From an uncultured Clostridia bacterium (GTDB lineage Bacteria > Bacillota > Clostridia > Christensenellales > UBA1242), in NCBI GenBank assembly GCA_944377315.1, contig CALWEM010000018.1:1-49105 (forward strand): a stretch of 49,105 bases of DNA. Reading direction: 5' to 3'. Position numbers and translations under genes: made by a program. Positions 47,201-49,105 of this stretch are shown one piece after another. The notes under the pieces are model-generated. The model made no database searches. It was not told where the DNA came from and was given only the letters and a program-made list of their open reading frames with translations. Numbering within the stretch: position 1 is the stretch's first letter; every line of letters starts with the position of its first letter.

Positions 47201-48768
47201 GCATCAACTTCTTTGTCTACACAAAGACAATGGAAGAAAAGAATATTGCTTGGAGAACAAATGCATCCTATTATTTGTCTTCTCTCTTGGGTGCTGGCAA
47301 GTTCTATGAAATTGACAACTTCAAAGAAACAGAGTTGACTGCCAAGTTCTATTCTGTCAATGAAAATGAGAATGAAAAAGTGGAATACATTTTCGCTCTT
47401 CAAAACGGTAATCTTGTCAAATACAAACTCAATTTCTGGCTCTATTCGACTTCTTCCACATTGTCGACTTGGGTGACAAGTGGAGAGAATGCTGTGGGAC
47501 TTCAAGTGGCTGGCGAGAAAATTGAAGACGGTGAAGTGGCAACACAAACCAATGCGAACGCCACAATATTTGATATGCTGGGCATTAAAGATGTTGTCTA
47601 TGATGAAGAAAGTGGTGTCTTCACAAATGGTGATGTGACATACAAAATTTACACTGTTGAAAACGCTTCTGAACTTGAAGAAATAAGTGAAAATTCCTAC
47701 ACCCTTCAAGAATATGAAGATGGCGAAGAAATTGCTTGGAATTCTCTTTCTCGCATCTTCTTTGTGGCAACCACAAATGGCGGAAGAACCACATATCAAA
47801 GATTTGAAGTTCTCTTCTATAAATATGTGAAGGAAGTTGATGTCAATGCTGTGACGACATACAACAATCAATTTATGCTTCGAGAATTGGACAGCATAAT
47901 AAGAAAGGGAATTGTTGACAACACTGGCGAAATCACTTGGTGGAAATATAATGAAGCCAACAGAATCTTGACTCAAACTTCATATATTCAAATCAACAGT
48001 GACACAGTTCAAAATGGAAAATATATTGACAGCGAAAACTTCTTTGTGCTTGTTTCACAAAAATATTACAAAGTCAATTTGAATCTTGTTTGCGCACAAG
48101 TGAAAAACTCCTTCAATGTTTTTGTGGACACAACAGAAATGGAAGATTTGACCGCGGTTGCTTTCGATAATGTGAAACTTTTGACTTTTGACACAACCGG
48201 CGAAGTTGTGCAAGGCAACGAAAACTTGACGACATATCTTGCTGAAAGTTTGGGCTTTGGAGTTGTGGATGAAATTGTTTTCTATGACTATGACCCAAGC
48301 GGAGCAAACTATCAATTTGACAGAACAGAAGTTGAAAATGTTGACTTAAGTGGAGCAAACAAGCCATATGTTGTTTCAAAAGACTATCTCATCAAAGTTT
48401 CATATCAAGTCAACACGAGAAATGTTGAAGCGTATGCAATGGTGGAAATTAACTTCATTGTGCAGGAGAGTCCAATAAATTCAAACTATCTTTTCCTTGG
48501 TGAAGGAAGCGGAAGTTTTGACCTTAACACCATTTCTTCACAAGTGAGAACACGACTTCAAAATGTCATCATTCCAGTCGCTTTCTTTGAAGATGAAAAT
48601 GGAAACCAACTCTTGTCAAGTCTCACACTTGAAGATTCTGTTGAATATCTTTTGAAAGAAATCTATGTCAAAGTCAATTTTGAAGGCGAAATCAAATATG
48701 AGAAAATTTTGGTGCTTGTGAAAAACAATGGTTATCAGAAGACAACACAGGAGGGACAACTTGATTAA
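35299..48768 (+). CDS. Giant membrane-anchored surface protein (4489 aa)
   Basis: One uninterrupted 13.5-kb frame. ATG 35299 has GAAGGGGTAG before it; the frame upstream covers the promoter and is not coding. Residues 1-11 are basic (KKKRRA), 12-36 are hydrophobic without a lipobox, and the remaining 4450 residues are Asn-, Thr-, Ser-, Glu- and Asp-rich with dense beta-strand patterns, so a type II anchor or uncleaved signal with a huge extracellular part is likely. No LPXTG, S-layer homology, choline-binding or C-terminal membrane segment is seen, and no Ig-like or cadherin repeat is recognised with confidence. Cysteines are few. A short Thr/Gln/Glu tandem repeat lies near 45361. Probably a structural, adhesive or barrier protein of the envelope. 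Translation passes into a cardiolipin synthase gene through an 8-base overlap. Confidence 0.85.
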   Translation: MKKKRRALATWKVVLITIAAIIGLLGVSIFVMFLLGYFNEETINPESISYVQDENYNEATGLYEVSDDFYMTITTATENVTTKKITLSLGNTVAENGYLDNGIIKVPQVVYLNTPFLVELSTSFNDEIGMEYINGGVASLCATSDYRLIRPIYASIAVDVPVESVTGYIYDTGDGEKTEIGDNQVVVGSNFKVEVEFSPENSGYMFSSDSDQKLVFYETTSSYISFDYETQTFTADKVTALGYNDTIAVYTFSSAKYQNEFLSQNGDFESFEEMNESALRYFKSEENQGRDVYKTFSVDVVVKDVTVDSFEIANDDFTGIVDRYLTLASSSTSSIFDGNLGVVIKDNEGTNINSVYAGNVGIALTSDISNTKIVGENVMRVQVVTNQETGEVTYQIFEEKYDSSKSYLPTIEEFEKNYYFILPNTSASTSASNFSYKISSNVEEVTEFKLALFVESEDGWDVLGGNFDINSLQTLTITFEENAEKNVYWKDNETERFMLFFDSDENVSDSIELSEQINVPSENVYQEVRYFFYSPTGGRIDGIENVLSYKSVVQYNVGEDITLSMLDSSATTVYLYELSSTALTVLNATSEDIYIIFATVKSNADEVVYVDEDGKYEIVYTSSPRALVVSPTLKFDDLTSNVSFSSAMENNRFNIQDEEENNYLYVPSILYTTEQESDTFNITISFNNQSGMFTANDLQDLYNAGTSDLSETDAGYIKVEFRDRDGNLATYTDEGGNLLNYFEIGAMEFSDVNGTISGTASVSISRKFENTDGNQFTPHLVYNNGRTTKTKAIEISYNNETYSNFTLYAQKAESSQYQFIYDNDTRYSLDSIISVKIDSSGIQTITWGNTQILDEQDSSAVSKLSQLLNTVIFDQYGKIIYTEAASFSLVEETNKNYINIVDNQIRSFNSTNSAKISTSLNANINSLFGTVPDEVSPGQVNFEIESAGVTKVEYATSEFLTAEETYEEGDRAQGVVRKYLTLNETVSLNSLIKVYVGDSDDASQNLQFSLADEFLAEFSSEELDALFSNPNVTDSAGMLNLLNNGEKVSYTSAHISQIQIVSIFANDYFDLVFDVTDPNNIVNIQLTLRIMPNIKSQDIISEYYTPYIDYLTYGNESTTKKLAFGNDYISLNTYLPISYDKTSSGENSLEWTRNNTILVVNGTVVGAEFVNNVRLAENDEGEICLQFADVKSLSTVELTIYYNRQNNFSLRIDLGFVVNPNYLMVQKETNVYLDELADESNTTAKNLSTYYDIYVAKDYINRYILNSTNEDVSPIGFTGVSNISFVQNGILAVEKTADGQILSKNGGFVANLGIKLDSSISLQYQEQGADNTSCQFILLDSDKEILSLACSTLDFQVGYAETVSKIVNMFFSEEDGVSDEGTTYDILDNNGEYVLVLVENGSYMVYNDWSVETASDLIIFSGSRISIKQLPGFNINANLTFSRIDQNESGDVNDIIYVDVRLTKVGLIYVNYERTNEDGTAFGFDDIVTNATSEVEIQEFINNMAEKGIYDSYKAGGEYQVVYVDDGESEVTDEDFGFHYISKQGNTIRSTLDIYSITTGYEDLVTLGKTGESITDKIILKSLVEPNEDVYLVLRLTLSQTYQGNNITYVMYYRIKIESNYQLAEVTYPYSDGAEYITEQEFDIDFEEVFTDKTSATANIGKKRFDTLQNVDGTEIANLSAKYTIYDVVINGEGFEDYSQYLELNLDEATGVLKAKVLTADAQIVVRIAKNYYINDILVIRSERLYTIVYNGEIPEYVYSATGGKVNGDVTIQEDDGDYVDEIMVGGEYEYKISVSEKIGDVNNPINDVYAHFTSIKEGYSEDDYFYQFTKLVDGNKLYEVTKEEASGEVNYILGEEMTVGSLDGIKSGKYILLNEESDEITNYAIIDAETDFEIGEENVSGYVVKFSGQEMLYFLPKENVGYFDFRNSGTNGEFILAFFTKSSILENGDFSIGIYTQYLNIFNIYFTLDGGYDITFISDINEAKASGTNYDISDFISTIKVGDDGADIKDEFKFSLCDDSLSKYIKIEDKTFIVAHLPTSLDNVKIKAEHFKSHTYPVLNLESGDKIYKEGVDAETDTNIMEEWLTISETDLAGEEVLKISDFVFEEVSVGAGEEAITYIKIVLNEEITIGEELVTEFFVNKAEKGVEQETVTDTSPSYQFYFTLNFLPTTKLTQDSLVNYQESEEKEGNRYSQDVIELDLSNTASYLYEEIRNQYTNSIREGETFTFEGGENNKSITLENVGEDGQYEQNFVVEYRFYGEIIYTFNVKYIYTIHKNVSLTPNYPTPDGRTQLEEEYIDNNTTIEDFFNTQANFTTKDAKSRVYIECTNKGNGENYVYDYTLDITEIENVTLLVNDSTSFSQTAQIKTGKLDCENDVVKMENFKFNFKLNNTDRAGSVLFTLLVNNVPTTYKVMVSGNDVVTVESNSIIREQDYESVFAEDIAGYETNNLFGYNRLLKYNFLNSASGTYYLRFTKGANYKIQSVTVSSKGVDNILDMGNSYEGYTFQGVYSSQGDAVSESKPLNWNQYFKYEPYLTNRIVLLYYGNIVSNDVASIKLATRKNPKLTYQIKDGIKLQESYFVRFENGNEFKVLEVKFEDYGSQKVTIELDANLQGYSYVGTYTNESDANEGQNNVGIVGEGSCIFEEISLSDQNAGITFEDMKDVKFDSNTKVDTTNEYYIGYILTREKVAKTRNDETTTEEITHRTNYSYRMQLNVRFEVRQDARTTSEVILVGSGNNGYTAILSLMGLGIRDAKTGEYLTSNDIGATRRLNIKIYGIDIALKDNPADPYNNLTQEAIAVHNELLEDNKTGLAPIYMTDNEWKDFGNNGYINPIDQTRNYASVNAYDDYGSDYSILPRGSGVDGNDVMFRITYTTYLDSKGTIPITVSANLRFTIKQDYDIDFRRSADSEQYGQGEIIELEDGTLAESNTSANPYIISKDRTGQHYLYNFGNNAIYPILKVLKGQNNINEAYAFDYSMVINSAESEYNSKFDNLVLDGWDKTESKYSHGKVAQNRDIYFKVNPLAIGNRSYYIDAIDNYGYKLRIYFQVQASIEPNVNKISNTIISEGSTAQIGVAFNKVDFASGEVTSENSGAFGYDFAYTIDCGGQIANDDKPTLNISIFNEQSGWGSMKTPLDSSDNKYFDYYYGYTILENEGETQVQKTYLTKDFNTVKGQTGLTSFNLYLKTSSLNGKTQMVFGVMHQGKVVQPNGINRSTGETPEYSDEAELQLTMGGFSVNVYENLGGNVVIPAISDASLNSGEFSEISESNIQDIVVSRVWFEYKGEKVEEAVIEEGGIKLISGDASYKNIYQDGVIDVVETNKDFEVPHFSGQLYGTSSMLENVVMVVELEKVNDTTQEGDTTQEGDTAQVRQTINIQRSTYGALEKNQFKDEEKLGLSAFNSSFNEDGDDSGENSGSVTIYNDTVEIQMEAKSSLEYAIVKAGETQPTEYTKLNNTRDYAHKEQIRISDTTDYIESDKTLATQYNVYIRNNTGEYKVKYFSDIVEKETGQDYYSITLGVFAENDQNGIELNIEDVSEISESTGYTTRNIYTIVEVGYPTQAQEKETEYYLQQNSVQVYPLFTSITSNRQTAFEYIIDDYYQVDTADGTYYVISPTSWASDDFLNYFHNNESVSQSENKISSKPYYYTYEIEAGATIDANGVITTSTNFKIQADTIVLDVYMRVSGVDGLYDDPDGRLLTSIPLQFTLRASTNSENNNKYEVGTAGAYLFGGDIESLIVLNAGDIVYGKGRASANNPSDQLTNAADADSLGTYLVSRHSKFTYDECFGEVGKVENSSNRSYRIIKEGDDDEKYITHNALVSHTYDSAGKFTSVFVESYRLVNENNVDIIEYVLKTADIIVYDATMPTLRTAEYTKSTEIQTTAIDGNSSFVYDADIHTLTLNHSGLSATEEISGNFYDLETGKQIVADGTKDITAQQIKFSDYLNATTSSITTKDIIVEKDGTITYYRINFFVYTKTMEEKNIAWRTNASYYLSSLLGAGKFYEIDNFKETELTAKFYSVNENENEKVEYIFALQNGNLVKYKLNFWLYSTSSTLSTWVTSGENAVGLQVAGEKIEDGEVATQTNANATIFDMLGIKDVVYDEESGVFTNGDVTYKIYTVENASELEEISENSYTLQEYEDGEEIAWNSLSRIFFVATTNGGRTTYQRFEVLFYKYVKEVDVNAVTTYNNQFMLRELDSIIRKGIVDNTGEITWWKYNEANRILTQTSYIQINSDTVQNGKYIDSENFFVLVSQKYYKVNLNLVCAQVKNSFNVFVDTTEMEDLTAVAFDNVKLLTFDTTGEVVQGNENLTTYLAESLGFGVVDEIVFYDYDPSGANYQFDRTEVENVDLSGANKPYVVSKDYLIKVSYQVNTRNVEAYAMVEINFIVQESPINSNYLFLGEGSGSFDLNTISSQVRTRLQNVIIPVAFFEDENGNQLLSSLTLEDSVEYLLKEIYVKVNFEGEIKYEKILVLVKNNGYQKTTQEGQLD
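45361..45408 (+). repeat. 18-base tandem repeat inside the giant gene
   Basis: Two exact copies of an 18-base unit (45361-45378, 45379-45396) and a partial third encode DTTQEG twice, then DTAQ. It is in frame, so copy-number change would lengthen or shorten the protein by six residues. Confidence 0.85.
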
Positions 48769-49105
48769 TAATCCTTGGTTTTGGGTGTATATAAGTTCGT
48801 GGTTCATCAATTTGTTACTTTTGATTTCAATGATATTCTTGGAAAGAAAAAAATTCTCTTCCATTGTTTGCTGGATGACCGTTTTGACCGTTCTGCCGAT
48901 TGTCGGCTATGTCTTCTACATTGTTATGGGAAACGGACTTTCATACAGAACGCGAAAGATGATTAATAAGCATAAACTATACGAACTCGACTATAACACA
49001 GAGATAAAGACAATTTTGAAACTGCAAGAAGGATTGAGAGAAGAATTATATGAAGATGCCGGCATAATTAAATGTTGCTACAATCTTGGAAGTATTCTTT
49101 GCCCG
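48761..49105 (+). CDS. Cardiolipin synthase, N-terminal part (cut by window edge)
   Basis: The first 115 codons of a membrane phospholipase-D-type cardiolipin synthase, which condenses two phosphatidylglycerols. Two membrane helices (about residues 6-24 and 34-56) flank ERKKFSSIVCWMTVLTVLP and IVGYVFYIVMG, the N-terminal signature of bacterial Cls (RRxPxSTLAWLLxLxxLPxxGxxLYLxFG). The two HKD catalytic motifs lie beyond the edge. The start is TTG 48761, with AGGAGGG six bases upstream inside the end of the giant gene; the eight-base overlap makes translation coupled. No ATG alternative preserves the first helix. Confidence 0.88.
   Translation, partial: MINNPWFWVYISSWFINLLLLISMIFLERKKFSSIVCWMTVLTVLPIVGYVFYIVMGNGLSYRTRKMINKHKLYELDYNTEIKTILKLQEGLREELYEDAGIIKCCYNLGSILCP

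Noticed and set aside
47146-47976. 276-codon open frame antisense to the giant gene
   Set aside because: Same shadow composition; no promoter or ribosome site, and the sense frame is clearly coding.

Overview
The window looks like a chromosomal contig from an AT-rich, low-GC Bacillota, most likely an uncultured gut-type Clostridia or Bacilli lineage. This is an inference from several things: a single-chain glycyl-tRNA synthetase behind a glycine T-box, strong AAGGAG ribosome sites, TTGACA/TATAAT promoters, a SpoVD/FtsI-type PBP with a PASTA domain, YugP- and YqeY-type genes, and standard code usage (TAG, TGA and TAA all end genes here). No taxonomic marker was searched.

Layout. 1-1742: right end of an integrated element. 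It holds a tyrosine integrase cut by the window edge, an intact tRNA-Ser(UGA), clusters of a GGTAGACA repeat that look like integrase arm sites, and a 41-base remnant of a second tRNA-Ser that still has a promoter. 2116-3861: collagen-like surface protein and a decayed region containing the first part of an ABC ATPase. 4186-8305: fused ABC ATPase/permease, a small protein, and a 68-aa ORF paired with a PIN-domain protein. 8470-11327: two-subunit aconitase X and a divergent HEXXH protein. 11444-18859: a shortened cell-division cluster (CvpA-like 1017-aa membrane protein, rsmH, an FtsL-position protein, a PBP), then a YugP-type protease. 19261-20432: a GT4 glycosyltransferase out of frame at a G8 tract. 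20551-24837: uvrC and an orphan VirB6/TrbL-like membrane protein. 25323-28319: tRNA-Met, yqeY, a phosphoesterase and a lipoprotein. 28448-28796: a truncated copy of the GT4 gene. 29377-32259: T-box, glyS and a GT2 glycosyltransferase kept in frame by a G9 tract. 32382-34931: an SDR and a decayed ABC-F gene. 35299-48768: one 4489-aa membrane-anchored surface protein, overlapped by the start of a cardiolipin synthase gene that runs off the right edge.

How it fits together. Much of the window concerns the cell envelope: septal PBP, division-associated membrane proteins, two glycosyltransferases, a collagen-like protein, a lipoprotein and a giant surface protein. The most notable signal is that both glycosyltransferase genes carry long poly-G tracts (G8 and G9) in an AT-rich genome, and a truncated homologous copy of one lies about 8 kb away. 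Together these suggest a phase- or antigenic-variation system acting on surface glycans. A second theme is gene decay: the ABC ATPase remnant, the ABC-F gene with an internal amber codon and two damaged motifs, and a small interrupted ORF. A third is a pair of promoters placed so close to their start codons (yugP-type and uvrC) that leaderless transcripts are predicted. All functional calls come from motifs and family memory; no database search was run.
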